From the NCBI GenBank assembly GCA_019649035.1, contig BMAT01004151.1, forward strand, positions 21,476 through 55,237: 33,762 nt of DNA, read 5' to 3'. A model generated the notes under the pieces. That model had not been told where the DNA came from. It was given only the letters and a program-made list of their open reading frames with translations, and did no database searches. Of the stretch, positions 10,743-25,800 are shown piece by piece. The position numbers and the translations under genes are program-made. Position 1 is the stretch's first letter. Each line of letters opens with the position of its first letter. The DNA is from Elysia marginata (taxonomy: Eukaryota > Mollusca > Gastropoda > Plakobranchidae).

Positions 10743-13700
10743 AAGACAATAGTTTCAAGCTTGTGAGAATATTAATGCGTTTAAATTTCAAGATGTTTGA
10801 ACATGAAAGTTGTGATATTAACTCATTTGAACTGGTTACAAGACATAAATAGAATACAAGTGTCTTATAATATAAACTGATTTTGATAGGAATTTTGACA
10901 CCCTGCCAATTTCCTTTTTTTAACCATAGAGAAATAGTTTTGCCTCAAAGGTCATGTGAAAATCATAAAAAGTATTTTAATTTTCTCTCTTTGCAGCCAG
11001 CAATCATTGAATATAAAGAAAACCTAATGCTGAAAACTGTGTGTTTTGTACATGTTATTAGTATCTCAAAACCAAAGAATGATTATTTTCTGATTCATTC
11101 ATAATTTTGTTTGATATCAATTGAAATTAGTTTTCTTTCTGCACATGTGGCATTACCTGCATTATCTTTTTTTTTTTATTATGATGAATATTTTTTAGTG
11201 ACCATTTAATTTTGATTACATTTGCAGTGTAAGATTAAATTAGCACCACTTCCTTTTTTTTTTTTACCTCAGAATAATTTTTAATGCAAGTAAATTTGAT
11301 TAAAATTTAAGTAAATGAAATGAGATAAAGGTATTTTTGTTGACTAGATCTACGAGCTATTTTCTTCATTCCACCAGAGTAAAAACAAAGATGTTTCACC
11401 AGCAAAAACAAACCGCCTTGACTGCCTGCTCTCAGACCATGTAAAAGAGGTAAGAATATCTTTGGTGCAGAAGATAACGTTACTGTAACTATTTGGTTTT
11501 TTAGCTCAGCTTCATTGAGCAGTTTTTCTTTGAAAGCATATTTTTGTGGGGCTCTTCAAATCACTGCTAAGTATATTCTGTCTTTTCCTTCATTAACAAT
11601 ACTTTGCTCCTGATTGAGAGCTTCTGTTTGGATAATTGGACATTGATGTCTTTATACTAAAATACTTTAAAAATTGTGTGGAAATTCTATAATCAAAACT
11701 AAGAAAACACTGGCTCAGACAAGTCTGCAGCTAACAAAGAACATCTCTAAACTTAATGGAGAAATGTCTTAATGGAAAAGTTTTAAAACAGAATACTCTC
11801 TAACATTTTCAATATAATAAGAAATAGATGTACAAATTGAAAAATGCCATCGTCTTCAGTCTTTTAACTATCTTATGTTTCAGGCGACAGAGCGTGCAAG
11901 GCTTGAGAAAGTTAAAGAGGAACTACTGGTATTGCCTTAATTTTTCTCAATAGCTACAGATAACGGTTTGAGTATAACCTTTTTTTTTTTCTGAGATAAA
12001 ATCTGATGGATAGTTAAAGGATAGCTATTCGTTAAGCATGTGTAATTTAAGCCTTTTCACTAAACAATTGAAAACAATCATGAATAGATGTTAATAACTG
12101 CCCCTACAAGTCTAAAATTGAATTCATAGTAAATGCAGCGATTTACTCTTCTCTTTGTATTTCCATTTCAAGAGTAGATATTGTTTGCCTGAAACCTTCG
12201 GACAAAACTTAAAAATTAAGTCTGTCCGTGAAAAAATGTTAGATCTTATCAATACAGTATTTAAATTCATACTTAGCAATTGGCTGTAGCATTGCGTTGA
12301 ACAGGTAACAGGTATCAAAATCGTCACATTTCTTACAAATCGCATATAAGTGAACAGAAACATCAACAATAATTAACATGAAATAAAAGATGAGTCTTGT
12401 TTTCTTTTTTTTTTCATTCAACTAAGAAGAAACTTTAGGTTTTACTTATTAGGTTGGCTTTGTGCTGAACAATTATTAATAATTACGGTTACAAAATTAA
12501 ATTGGTGAAAGCAACAAAAATATAATCAACTTTTAGTTTACAATATTATCTCTGCAGTTATTCCAAACAAAAATGCCTTTAAGACATGCGTATGCAGGGA
12601 AATGCTAGTCAGCCAGCCTAGTACCCAACAGAAATAGTAGAAACAAAAAGAGTGCAATGTGAAATTGTTAAATGTCTTGCGATTGAAGTGAATGGCATGC
12701 ATTTCACTTCTAACATTTCAAGGTGTTAATTTTTGTAATAGCACATTTTAATATTTTTAAGCCTGTGAACTTTAAATACTCCCTAAATTTTTTTTTCTTT
12801 TTTTTTTTTGAAGAAAGAAGACTTTTCGTTAATTTTAAAGTAGTTGGATAGGTAAAAAAAAAAACACCACTTTCAAATGGTGCTAATTTTTCCCAGTTCA
12901 AATTCATCACATTTGATTTAATTAGTTGTGGCGAATTCAAAATGTAAACATTAGTGCGATAGTTCAGTGCAAATCTGCTTTTTGTTTAGAGTTTTAAATA
13001 AGGCAAGCCCAGCAATCTTCTTCATTTTTACAATCAAACAATTTGCATTTCTTTTAATATACATGAAGTGTTATTTAATTTTTATCAGAGAAATGAAACA
13101 AAGTAACCAACCATTAATTTATTTAGACAATAGTTTGAAATATTTTACAACATGAGACTTAGAGTTATCATCCATTTACTATGTTTAAAAATCATATTGA
13201 CGGTGAATTGATGTCTCCTAGGTATCATTTTGATGGATTTTGTTTCTATGTTTTGTTTGAGCATTGCAAGGATAATAATCTGATACAGCCTTTGTAATGA
13301 TATGATACAATTACATGATATGAAACCTGTCAATTTAAACTTTTTTCTAGACTTTGCTTGATTTTTAGTAAATTAGGAAGTTAACCAAATGTATGTCTTA
13401 AAGTAGGTTTCCTGTGTACCCACAATCTTATTAGAGAAATCATCCATGTATTTTTTTCCAGCAAGACATTGAAATTGATTCTCAGGAAGAAAACTTTTCT
13501 CGTAAGTAACTAAATATGTTTCACCCCAAATACATGTAAATGCAAAGACAAAAAATAAAATGTTAGTTTTGTGTTTTAGCAAATGTATAGGTACCGTACC
13601 ATTTCCAAAGGCTAAAAATTCCGTTGTCCATTTGGCCAGTGATATGGAGGAAAAGGTTAAGATGTAGCCTATACAGTGTATGCAAAAAATTTGTTCTACT

Positions 13701-13799
13701 AGTAATTGAGTATCATATGTATGCACGGTAAATTAAATATTCCATATGATCAGTTTTATACCTAATGGAAATACACTGATACTGGAAATCATCTCCAAA

Positions 13800-13842
<43 letters not shown>

Positions 13843-16800
13843 TTACCTTTTTACAGTCCATAAGTTTCTTATGTTTCTTAAATCATTGATAGAAATATTA
13901 ACAATGAACATGATTGCTACATAAACGGATTTACAGGATTAATGAAAATGCAGATGAATAAAAAAGTTGATCATTGCTTTTAGATATTGTTAACTTTTCT
14001 TTTTTTATTTCTTATATTTTATCACCTATTTACATTTGCCTACCTTTTCATATTTTTTTCAGTAGTGTCTACATTTTTAGTTTACATCTCTTCCGGTTTC
14101 TAAAATGTTTCAACTATCAATGTGTCTCCTTTTTAATAATTAATGTGTTATTGCCCTCTATTGTTCAAAAAAAAAAACAACCCAGAATCTCACAGTCTTG
14201 CATCTGAACATGAAGATCACCTTCAGCAGGTATTTTTCTAGGTTGTAAATGAAGTACAATTGTTGAAAATATCATAACTAATGAACAGGTCAAAATAAAC
14301 TAAAGGCATGGCAAGTCAATCTTAATTTTACTTATTATGCTTAAAAAACGGCAACTGAGAACTTTTATTTTTAAGATATTTCATAACTAAGTTTGCACTA
14401 GAAATAAATTGAAATATTAAAGAAGTTTTGACCTTCTCCTCAGAGTTAATCATAAGTTTTACCTGCTTATGTAGCTGTCTAAAGAATCCATTTGCTGATT
14501 TTTTTTTACAGAAACTAGGTCTAAATAAATTTGAAATTCTTTTTCCAGCTTGATGTTAAGTCCAGCGAGCCTCTCACTCATCCTGGAAAACAACTTTTCC
14601 ATACAGACAAATTTTGCTGTTTATTCACTGCCCAAACAAGCCCTTTTGCTTGTGGTTTTACTTCATCACGCTCGTCCATTGACAAAATTTTGGCCAACAC
14701 AACCTGTGGTAATTGTTATTATTGTTTTTCACGGCGGGAAACGTTGAAAAGCTAAAAGGAAGTTAAGTTTTCATCAGTCTGTTGATTCACGAATATTAAA
14801 TATGAACTCACACTCCTTAGTTGATATTGCATCTCAAAGAAGATTTTTAACATTGAATACTAAAAAACAAACCAAACTCTATACTCCTTACCATACAGTC
14901 TTAAGTAAAAATCTGAAAGAAATTCATTCTTGTTTGAAGTTTTATTGTAGATATTTAGTTATTAGTAAAGATGTACCCGACCTGCCTTCTTTTTTCTTGA
15001 ATTTTATCAATATTTTCATTATTGCAATGGAAAATGCTAGTGAGACATTCATAAAAAAAACTTGCCCAATTAAATATTCAAAACTTCTAGAAAAAGAAAA
15101 TTTAACAGATAGAGTGATTTTGATAGGTTGAGGACATGCAGCAAGACCTTCAAAATAGACATGCAAACTTTCAGCTGCCTATCTTGTTTGGTTAGTTCAC
15201 AACAAGGGTTAGAAAAATGACAAGCCTACCAAAATTGTGAAATTGAGAAAATGAGCAAAAACGAAAAAATTGTTTTGAAACTTCAGTTTTTGATATATAT
15301 TGAAGTCTAAAATTTTTACTTTAATGGCCTGCAGGACTATAGACACCTCTATCTTTCTCTCGAGTAATGTCTTGAAAGCCTTTCCTTTTTGCTCTCAATA
15401 TATTTCTACCCTTTTTGGTGCTATCCAATGACATTGAGGCTGAATTTTTTTGGCATTGTGTGTCCCCAGCATAGCACATTTTGTTGGACATGGCCCCAAT
15501 GATTACTCGAGTTTTAAAAGCACTTTTTTTACAGAACTTTTCCATCTCTCTTAGCTTATCATCCATAATGATTTAAAAACATTAAAAATTTATTTGAAAG
15601 CCAAAGAAATTACAGCAATGACCATAAATCGAATCTAGATTTGAAAAAGAAGCTAAAATATTTTAGTTCTATACACGAGGCACTATCTTTTTCACTACAT
15701 CTAAGTGATAAGAATGGAAACCGTTTTTCAGTGCATATTTAGTGTTATCCTAGGATCCTGATACCTTAAGATGTGGTTTTTAACTCTTCATACCAATCAT
15801 ACAAGATTTCTGTAACTGTAAGCTGTTTATGAAAGTAAAGTAAGGTTTGCTCGATGGGTATATTACTTAATAGCATTATTGTTTTTATTTTGAGAGCTCT
15901 GGATTCTATCATTTTTGTCCAGTTTTTCTTTTTTTGATACCCTCATACTTAAAAAAAAAAATATTTTCACTGGCAAAATCTCTCAATTGGTAAAAAGGCT
16001 GAAAACCATATACATGTACCAAGTTTCATCTCCAGTCCGAGAAATCTTTTATTCATTCCGACAAGCCCACAAACATAAATTGTATTATTGGGCAGCTAGG
16101 TCTTTGTAGATTTAGCAAAAGTAAAGGCATCAAGAAAAGCAATGGAAAAGTACCTCGTGTTGTGTGCCAACAAATGAGGATTCCCTCTTTTCCACAACAC
16201 TCGTATCAATTATAAGATTATCATTGATTCTTATATTCAGGATCACAAAAAGAGTGAATTTTATAGAGTAATAGTATTGTATACAGCAAGCTCTATTTCA
16301 ACTGTGTGTTGGGCTTATGTTACTTTTGGAGCTTTTCTTTTTGTCTTAAAATCTTATTACTGCTGTGTAAAAAAGGAACTACTTCTATGTATCCGCAGAA
16401 ACATTGCCAAATTTGCTGCTTTCAAAAGCTCTTGTTACCTGTGTAAATCAAATATCGGACCTCAACAGTGTCATGATTTGGCTTTTGAATATTTGTGAGT
16501 AAATAATTGCTTACCAGCCCACCAATCTAGCTTAGGTTTTATTTTGGGAAAATTTTCTGCGTTTAAACCAAAAATAACAGTAACATATTTGAATATGGAG
16601 AAAAGAAAATATGTTCAAAAGAAAGGTAATGTAAAAAGAAATGAGATTAGGGAGGGGGGTGAAACATGGTCAAAAAAGAAGAGAAAGAAATAAAAATAGG
16701 AAGGCAAGCAAATGGCCAATTGTGAAACTTTGTTCTATTCTATTGATTGTTAAGAGAAATATGTATTTCTTGTGCTATTGCAAAGAGTTTCTAAAGTTTT

Positions 16801-19800
16801 AAAACTGACTTAGTCATTATTGATAGCTGAATCAATTTGTTTTCTCAATTTTGAGAATTGAGGTAGATCCTATACTATTTGCAAATTTCTGGCTGTGATG
16901 GGTGGACAAAATTAAAGTGACATGCAGGACAAAATTTGCTGTTATAGACCAAACCAAACCATCGGCATAAAAAATAAGAACAGTTCTTTCCTAGCTAGCT
17001 TTATAGTTTAGGGACAAACTAAGACAAGCCTCAAAGATGGCAATGTCCTTGAGATTTATTTTGATCCTCAAATAAGCAAATTTTGTGTCACTCAAAACAA
17101 AATAATTGAAAAATAACCTTTTGTAATTATTTACACTATTCCTCTTTATATTGTTTTCTAACAGTCACTATCTAATTGAACAAAACAAAGTTTGTCTTGA
17201 AGGTTTATTTCTATTTCTATGCAGTATCTATTCACCCTTCACCTGTAGCGTCCCACAGCTGTTACATCAACTTGACTGGCATTCTTCACCAATTCAAAGT
17301 AAACTTATTGTCAAAAAAAGCTTCTCAACACCAGACATGGTGCCCTCCTCCATTATGTATCATGCGCATTTTCGTTAATCTGGGTAAGTATTTGGAGAGG
17401 ACTTCTCTAAAACAACATTAGATATCAGGTTTACAGTTGCCTTTTTTTACTTATGAGTAACTTTCAAAGCCAAAGTCATATCCTTATCTTAGAATTTTCT
17501 TTTTTTAGTTATCACATGGCATCTCTTGAGGATGTATTTAACTAAAGTTATAAAACCAAGCATATTTTTTGTTTTTGCACTCATAGATATATTTCGTTTT
17601 AAAGTATAACACCAAAGTCTACACTGAACAAGCAAAAAAGCTAAGTTTTAGTGAACGGGTAAAATAAAAACCTTTTCACGAAAGCAAGAGCTTAATGACT
17701 TGTTTCTTAAATTAATTTAAGGGGCACACATTGTCAGAACTGTGAGTTTTTCAAGGGTAGCTTGTAAGCGAGACTCTTTCTTAGTGCATATATTCTGTAC
17801 TTCTAGAGAAAAAAAATATTGAAGGTCAGGCCTACTACTTTAGTGTTTATTTTACTTACTGTAGCAATGTTTTATTTACTTAATTTATTTAAGGAGCAGA
17901 GCCGCAGGACCTTATGGGGAAACACCACAGCTACCCACAAGATGAAATAAGGTGCAAACATTTCTGAGTTGCCGTATTATTTACGCTTAATTAATTAATA
18001 TTAGTAACATAGGACAACGGTTTTGTAATTTATGTTGGATTTGAACTTCCAGCTGAAACACCTTCTCACTATTCTTTTTTCCTACTGAATTATACTTTGA
18101 TATTACTCCTTGTCACAAACACCAGAAATAATAATCGAGTAAATAAATAAAATTCCTGATACGAGACTTGTGAGTTCTTTTAAAATATTGAAAACGTGAA
18201 AAGTTGTGTGAAGAACGTAGAAAATAAGTTTATTCAACTCAAAACAAAGAAATCAAAACGAAATAGTATTCACATCCAGCAGCAGTCGAGAATAATAACA
18301 GTGGAATTGTCCATGTCCAGCATAAACAAATCGTACATCTAGCTTTTGCACAAAACTACTCACACACTTGTATCTGCACTCCTAAATTGTGTCTGTGTCA
18401 CTCTCTCTTCATCCAGTATTCTATCTTTTTTAATCAACCATGAGAGCTCTATTGATAGGCAAAACACACTTCTAGAACACATAGTCTGGCTCTCGCTCGA
18501 ACTTTCTACCCTATACAAGAAAGGTGGGGAAGGCGTGGCCTAACACAGCAATGACCCCCAATACCCAATCACATGCCAAGTTAAAAATAAGTCACCCGAA
18601 ATCCCTCCTACATCATCAAACATTTCGTAAACAAATCATCTCAAGAAGAATCGAGAAGCCTAGACCTACGCAACTAAGAACAGGCGATCATTCTAGATTT
18701 TAGTGAGTTAGGTAATGTGAAAACCATGAGTTACATCTACAAATACTGAACACATTCTATTAAGAAAGCAAGCGTAGCATATATCTAGGCCTAAATTGTA
18801 CATAGCATGTCTAAAACAATCTCTAACTTTGTTACACTCCTTATCTATTAATTTTTATTTCCATATAATATAGTGCACAGCAGGCGGTTTGTGTACCTGA
18901 TTCTGCAGAGCAAAGTTTGTCAGAAGGTAGTTACAGTACAAAGAGCAAAAACAAGCCTGCAAAGAATTTTTTTAATATCATAATTGACGTACCGATACAA
19001 AATTTAGTACTTTTTGTCCTAATGATGTGATATGATACATAAAATCATTTGAAGTTGTACTTTTTAGTTCAGGTTGATACCATTTAAAAGTGTATTTATA
19101 TTTATATATATTTTAATGAAATTTTATTTTTTAGGAAGTTTTTAGCTGCAGAAAACGATGAGAACAAGTATAAACGTGACATTGAGAAAGGGCATTTGAA
19201 AAAAGAAAATGTACAGCTTGTTCTGAAGGTTCTAGCTACTGCCTTGCAAACACAGTAAGTATTTTACTTTAACACTCAATTTGTATCATGTTATTGATGT
19301 GGCAGAATTGCTTCTTTTAGGATGTGGGCAGTACTCAAACTGGGCCCATTTATATTCTATTTGTATTCTAAATTATATGCTGTTTAAGCATCTGTTTTAA
19401 GTTTTTCACTGATCTTTAATGATCAAAAGATGGTTATGACAGTTTGGCTTGAGATGAACACAAATTCATGCACCAAAGGCAATTTTCGTGGAAGACATAT
19501 TACTTTAATTCTCAAATCCTGAGCCGTTTTGGTCTCAATAGCAAGGTTATTTAATTACAAGGTATTATTCAAAAGTAACTATATTATTATTATTATTATC
19601 ATCATTCTTGCGGTAACCAAGCGCTATTTTGGTGACAGAGGTTTTCTTAACTTAGTTTTTCTTTTTTTCAATGTTAAGTGCAATCTTCTCTAACAACAGC
19701 TGGAAAGTTTTAGGTTTCATACGGATGTATGGATGGCATTTTTCTTCATCATTAAAAACTTCTTCCATCAAATGATGGAATTATGAAAATGTTCTCGTTG

Positions 19801-22800
19801 TTGATAGATTTTATGAACCGAAGATCGCCTTTGATTTTGTCTCCTTTTATTCTACCAGTATAAAAGCATTAAAGCTAAAGAATACATTGCGATGATTCCC
19901 CGCCAAGGGGAAAACCCTTGACCTTTGGTCTTGTCTTACCTTGCAAAGCTAAAATCACACTCCCTCTTATGATAATCGCTAAAATAACGGTCCCACTGGG
20001 TGTCTGCACTCATCACACTTTTGTTGTCATGAACTTATAGAAAATGCCATGAGACGGAAATTAATTGTAAGCTTAGCCACTGGGTGGAAACCTTAAAACT
20101 CATAGTATAGTTTCAAACATTTTCTACTCCAAATTTCATTTTAATCTATAAGAATTTCAAGGAGTAAATACATTTTGAAAAATGCATGTATGTTTTAGGG
20201 AGGGAAATACAAGATGGCAGTGTTTTTCATGCAGATAAATAAAACAAATACCCCTTCCCCTCTGAATAAAAAAAGAAATGATTCTCAAAGAGAGCATTTT
20301 TTTTTGTGGGGGGATTGAAATATTGTGATAAAAGTTATGTGATTATATTTTGACTTTCTGTTTTCTGCTTAATATTTTGTTTATGTCCTTGCTGACTGTT
20401 TTTCAGGCCGAATATAAACAAAGAGGATCTCAACCAGTTATTTTTCATGATTGCTAAAGTTCAGCTGGATAACAATGTCAACAAGTAAGTTTTACAAATC
20501 AAACAAATGTAGATATTTCATTTATTTTTTAATTCTTATTCGCGCTGCCATAAAGAGGTTTTTGTTTGGTTTTTTTTTTTTTTTTGTCATATCAACAGTG
20601 ATCTTTTTCTTGCTTGAAAATTCAACGAAAAAAATAATTCATTGTCTATGCTGTAAAAAAATTATTAGCAGACATATTCTTAGTCACTACTTAAATTAAT
20701 GCTTTATAACTCATTGCAGACATGCCGGTCATCTGTGTCCGGCAGCTTTGCAAGCTTAGGAGACACTTTTGACAAAGGGTGTCTTTAGTTTTGAAGATTT
20801 CTTTTTTGCTTTACATACTGAACATCTTGTGCAATAAAAATAATTGGACACTTTATTAGCACTTGTATTTGTTTTGACTCTTAAGCTCATATAACTGGTG
20901 GACACTGTTTCTATACAACACAAGTAGCTTGACAGCAGTTCTCTCTTAGCCAAAAAAAAAAAGAAAAAAAAAAGAAATGGTGCATATTTTCTATCTGTCA
21001 ACAAATTTTTGTACAGGTATGTTAATTTGGAGACTCAAGAATGCTTTGGTGCTTTGCTTCAATGTTACAGTGATGAAGACTGGCCGGCAGCAGTAAGTAA
21101 CTTTATCATTACATAGATGATTAAAGAAAAATCTGTAAAGACAATGTTTAAACATTTGATTTGAAATTCTGTAAGGTATAAAAAAGGTCTGTCAAATAGA
21201 TGTGAGGAGTGGGTAGTTTCATCATACCTCACAGAATGGGATGAAGTCCCCTATGCCATCTGCAAAACTGCATTTAAAGCCTGATCATCGTGATTCATTC
21301 ATATGGCAATTCATCATGGTGGAACTGTCAGTTCCATATACAAAATCAGGGTGGAACAGGCCCATACCCTAAAAAAGGAAAATTACCATGACTTGATCAA
21401 AGATAGAAGGCAGGAGTTCTGTAGGGAAAATAGGATTAGCATGTTTCACTTGAAATTTTGTAGCAAATGGATTTATTTATAACACAAGCAACATTAAAGG
21501 CTAAGCTGAAGCCGATAAAGATGGTCACCAGAGGATTTGTGCGGTTAGCAGCTTAAAATCTCCTACTCAATACTAGAAGCCTCTAGACATTCATCAGCCT
21601 ACGTCACAGGAACATCCTAACAAGGTAAACTAAATGCCAATCAAATTTGAGATGGGAAAGGATAAATGGGGTTGGATCAGCCACACTCTAGGAAAGCCTG
21701 TTTCCAATGTCACAAGGCACTGGCTTTGACTAAAGCCCACAAGGAAAGAGAAATTTAAGCGGACCAAATCAGACTTGGCGCAGAAGCATAAATAAAGAGG
21801 TGAAAGCTGTCAGCACCACATGGGTCGAACTTAGGAGGACTAGCCAAAAACCATGTCTGTTGGAGAAATGTTATTGCAGCTGTATGTGCCTCAAGGAATC
21901 AAGAGTCATAAGCCAAGTAAGTCAAATGACAAAAGAATTAAAGTTATCTTTGTTTTGTTTTGTTTTTACTGCAAAGGTGCCTGACTTGTGTAGACAGCTG
22001 TATGATGTTTCGGACCATCACCACAATCAGGTGCATCTAGCAGACCTAATTCCAGGCACTGCTCGAGGAAGCTTCCTGGTGGTCAGATTCAGTTATATCT
22101 GCCTGAGAGCCCTACTGCTGCCAGTAGATAAACAGCTAAGCAATGCAGATATCCTTAATTTCAAGGTAACTAAAAAATTGTAAAACTTTGTAAAGTACTG
22201 GTATTTGAAGGGTAAATCTAATGTTTAAGTTTCAGGATTTAATATAGCCTATTGCTGTCGGTACAACAAAGTGAGAGAAAATTTACAAAACACGGTACTA
22301 AATTAGTGTTCGGATTTTAAAAATTGATATAAATTATACTCAACAAAGGGAAAGAAAATGTACTAAATACTAAAATCACATGGTGTTAGGATATTTGAAT
22401 GAAATTCATAATATGATATTATTCTCATGCTGAAACCAAATGAAAGATTTTATTAGACAATTGTTTTAACCTTTCAACTTTCAAATTACTTGTAATTAAA
22501 AATAAAACAAATAGAAGTATGAGAGAGGAACTTATGAGGAAAATCACAGGGCAAGCAATATACAAATCCAGCATTATTATATGATGTGTTGTATCAACTC
22601 AGTTGATGTTACTGATATAAGGCATGACTTTATTAGGTCTGGGAATGTTGGTTTTGGGCCAGTGCGGTGGCCTGAGGCATTTTTTTCTTTTTCGTAATAA
22701 GATTCAATTTTTTTTGTTTCAAAGTAATGTTTGGGCAACAAAAAGGAACAAAGGCGTTTATTTTGTCATTTCCAATGTTTCGTTGCCATGGAACCGATTT

Positions 22801-25800
22801 TTGTAGCCACCATATAGGATTAAAATAGTACATTTTAGGCCTTTATCAGAATCTAAACAATGGATTTGCATTCTGTAAAAAGCAATAGTCAATTCAGACA
22901 TTTTGATAGAAGCGTTTTTTTGTAACTGCTTTTTTAGATTTTCCATAGATTAGAAGGTTTAAACTTTTTTTAAAATTTAATTTAGTAGTAGAAATTTTTT
23001 TAAATTAATATAATATAAACTAAACTTTGCCACTAACCTTTGTTTGAATGTTTTTTTTAATTGTTTTTTTCTCATCTGGTTGTATTTTTTTAAAAGTGTT
23101 GTACGGTTGTGTACCTGTGCTTGCAGTCAACTTTAGTCTAATGAAAAAGCAGATCACTTTTGTTTAAGTCACATTTGTTCCATGTATTCAGAAAGGTTGT
23201 AATTTAAAAAGTTACCTCATACATCTTTCATGTGCTTGTGTAAGAGCACCTCTTTGCCTGTTGAAAAAATAATGTTATTATTCATAAAGCACTAACAAGC
23301 CATAACGAGTGTTTATGAATGCTGAAAAATCAATGCATGTAATATATTAAAATACTAAAGAGGTTTCTCTGTCTCATTATGCATTAAATGGCCATGCTCA
23401 GTAAAGTACACCAGTAGCATATTACTTGACTCTCGAAAGGCAAACTTGATTTGGCTTGAAGTTTTAGTTCCACAAAGCCACCGTTTTTTTAAACCGTCAA
23501 TCATGATTATGTCAAAGATAAAATTTACATAAAGTATTAATGTTTTGATTGTTTACAGTAATGTTTTGAATTTTATTTTTAAATCTAGTGGAAAAAAGTA
23601 ATTATTTAATTTTCAAAACATTTGCCTTCCCTTTGAAACTAACAAGTTCTCCACTAGGTTGTATTGTTGGATAAAAGAGATATATGGGAACTGGATTATA
23701 CATTCATAATAATGTTGAATATTAAGCTGCAACTCGGCTGAAAAAATTAGCAGTTTTTTTATTACACAGATATGCTTAGAAAAGAGGCTTGTGTCAGCTA
23801 GGCCTACTTAATGATATATATCTAAAGCTCATGGTATTGGGAAAAGTGATCAGAAGCATTGACCTTCAGTTTTTAAAAACAAAATTTAGGTATTGATTTT
23901 GTGTATACATGAATACAAATATTTCCTATATCACTGTGTAGGCTTCATATCTCTTGCTAATTAGTGTTCATAAATTTTAATTTTTGAAGTAACCATTTAT
24001 GCAATAAATTAAAATGAAAGAACATACATAATGTACATACTGCTCTCTTAGATTTTACAGATAGTTTTTATCTAGATTGGAACTGACTTTTGCAAATTTA
24101 TATTTTAAGGAATTTTTTTCTTTCCCTGCTCTTTTTATGAATAGTTTTGGATCAGTTCCAAAATTGGCACATCTGGGAGGTGTGGTAGCTACTGATATTG
24201 TTTTCCTTTTGCCATGGCACATGTCATAATTTATTTGTCTCAAAACACATTACCTTTACCTTTTGTAGTTTGTGTTATTGCTAACATGATGGTCTATCTT
24301 AAAATATTGTACTTAGTGACTGCCTTGTTGTTTATTAACGAGGTTGACAATACTTTTAATTAAGTATTGACTCAGTCATTTATGACAATCTTAACTGATG
24401 AAACAATAAACAAAGATAGTTATTGTGGGTCAATGCCATTCTGGTCTATCTCAGGGTAAGTATTGATTTGTCCTGCTTGATGGATACTATCTAATGCCAT
24501 CTTACATTGCAAATGCTTTAGGAAACATATGCCTTTGTCCGCAGCTGGGAAACCTCCTAACACTGTCATGCTGCAGTGAAATGCCACCTCTGTCTCCCCT
24601 TGCTAAAGCAATGAGAGCTCTGTTGGAGCAGGATCTGTACAAAATGATCTCTGCTATCAAGTTGCTAGACATGTGTGTGGGTGATGATCTTTACAGATCC
24701 AAGCAGCCTTGGGTAAGTTTATCAGCACATTTCTTCTCACTTATTATGGCCTTTGTCATCGAAATGTCTTTTTCATTCCAGATATGCCTAGATCTAGTTG
24801 ATATGTTCATATTTTTGTAAATAATTCTCGTTTTTCATTGATAGTTCTTTTCCTTTCTTTCATTTCCTTCACTATGTAATTAAATTACAGGCCCCTACTC
24901 CCTAGTAGCCCCCACCCCTCCCCCCTTTTTTTCTTTTCTTTTTTCCAGCTGATAGATTTACATCTATATTTCTAGGTACATTTTTTTTTTCAATTTTTAT
25001 CTCATCATTCATATTTTATATTGTTTATAAACAATATTATTGCTTTTCTTTTACTGTTAGTCCTAATCGTAATTATGTAAGTGTCTTACACTTTTTAAAA
25101 TTTTTTTTTTGTCTGACGAAGGCGTAAAGCCGACAGCTCATTTGTATTATCACTAGTTTTAGAGCTGAAATATATACCTAACTTTAAAAAAAATTTACTT
25201 GCTTGTCTTTGAAATGATGCATGTTTTAAAAAAAACAATGTGATTCCTATTAAAACAGGCTTTTTTTTCCTGTTGCTGCTAGTGATGATACTGTTAGTCT
25301 AGATTATAGTGTTCATAAAACTTATGATGGCAATAGTCATTCATTATTGTGTCAGTGATGGTTAGAGTAATGATTATTATCATTAAAGTGATTCCTGCAA
25401 TGGTGCCTAATGTATTTTAAAGCAATTTCCTTACTGTCTGCATGTTGGCTGCTTTCTTTATAACTGCTCATCAATAAAGGTTACATGCCAAAGATTTACT
25501 ACTTTCAAAAGAACCAGATTAAAACTTGTGTTATCTATGTTTCATGGTGCCACGTCCAAGATAAGACCTACAATATCACCCTCTTGGAATAATTCAACAT
25601 GGACCGTAGAAGGAGGGGGGGACTCATTATTCATGTTGCATAAAAATAAAGCAGGTTTTAGACCATCATCATTGCATAGGAGACACAACATGGCCTAATG
25701 ATTATTATCACTTTTGTAGCAACACCCCCCTCTCTCTTGTAACTCTTAAATAAGCTTGTAATGCTTGTTTTTTGCTTTTTTTTTGTTTTGAAATTGATTG

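Larger units (their letters stand above)
14709..17224 (+). other. SLF2 intron 8
   Basis: 2.5 kb, AT-rich. It holds a possible transposase-derived remnant on the minus strand (15321-15566) and a copy of the GTGATGG-TGGACAAA/ATGCAGGACAAAA repeat near 16891-16937. ORFs at 14802-15131, 15915-16109 and 16277-16498 show no family features. Confidence 0.45.

Noticed and set aside
14802-15131. 109-codon plus ORF in intron 8
   Set aside because: AT-rich composition, no recognised motif, and no splice phase that fits SLF2.
18346-18543. 65-codon plus ORF in intron 10
   Set aside because: Lies inside the probable LTR and is antisense to it; chance.
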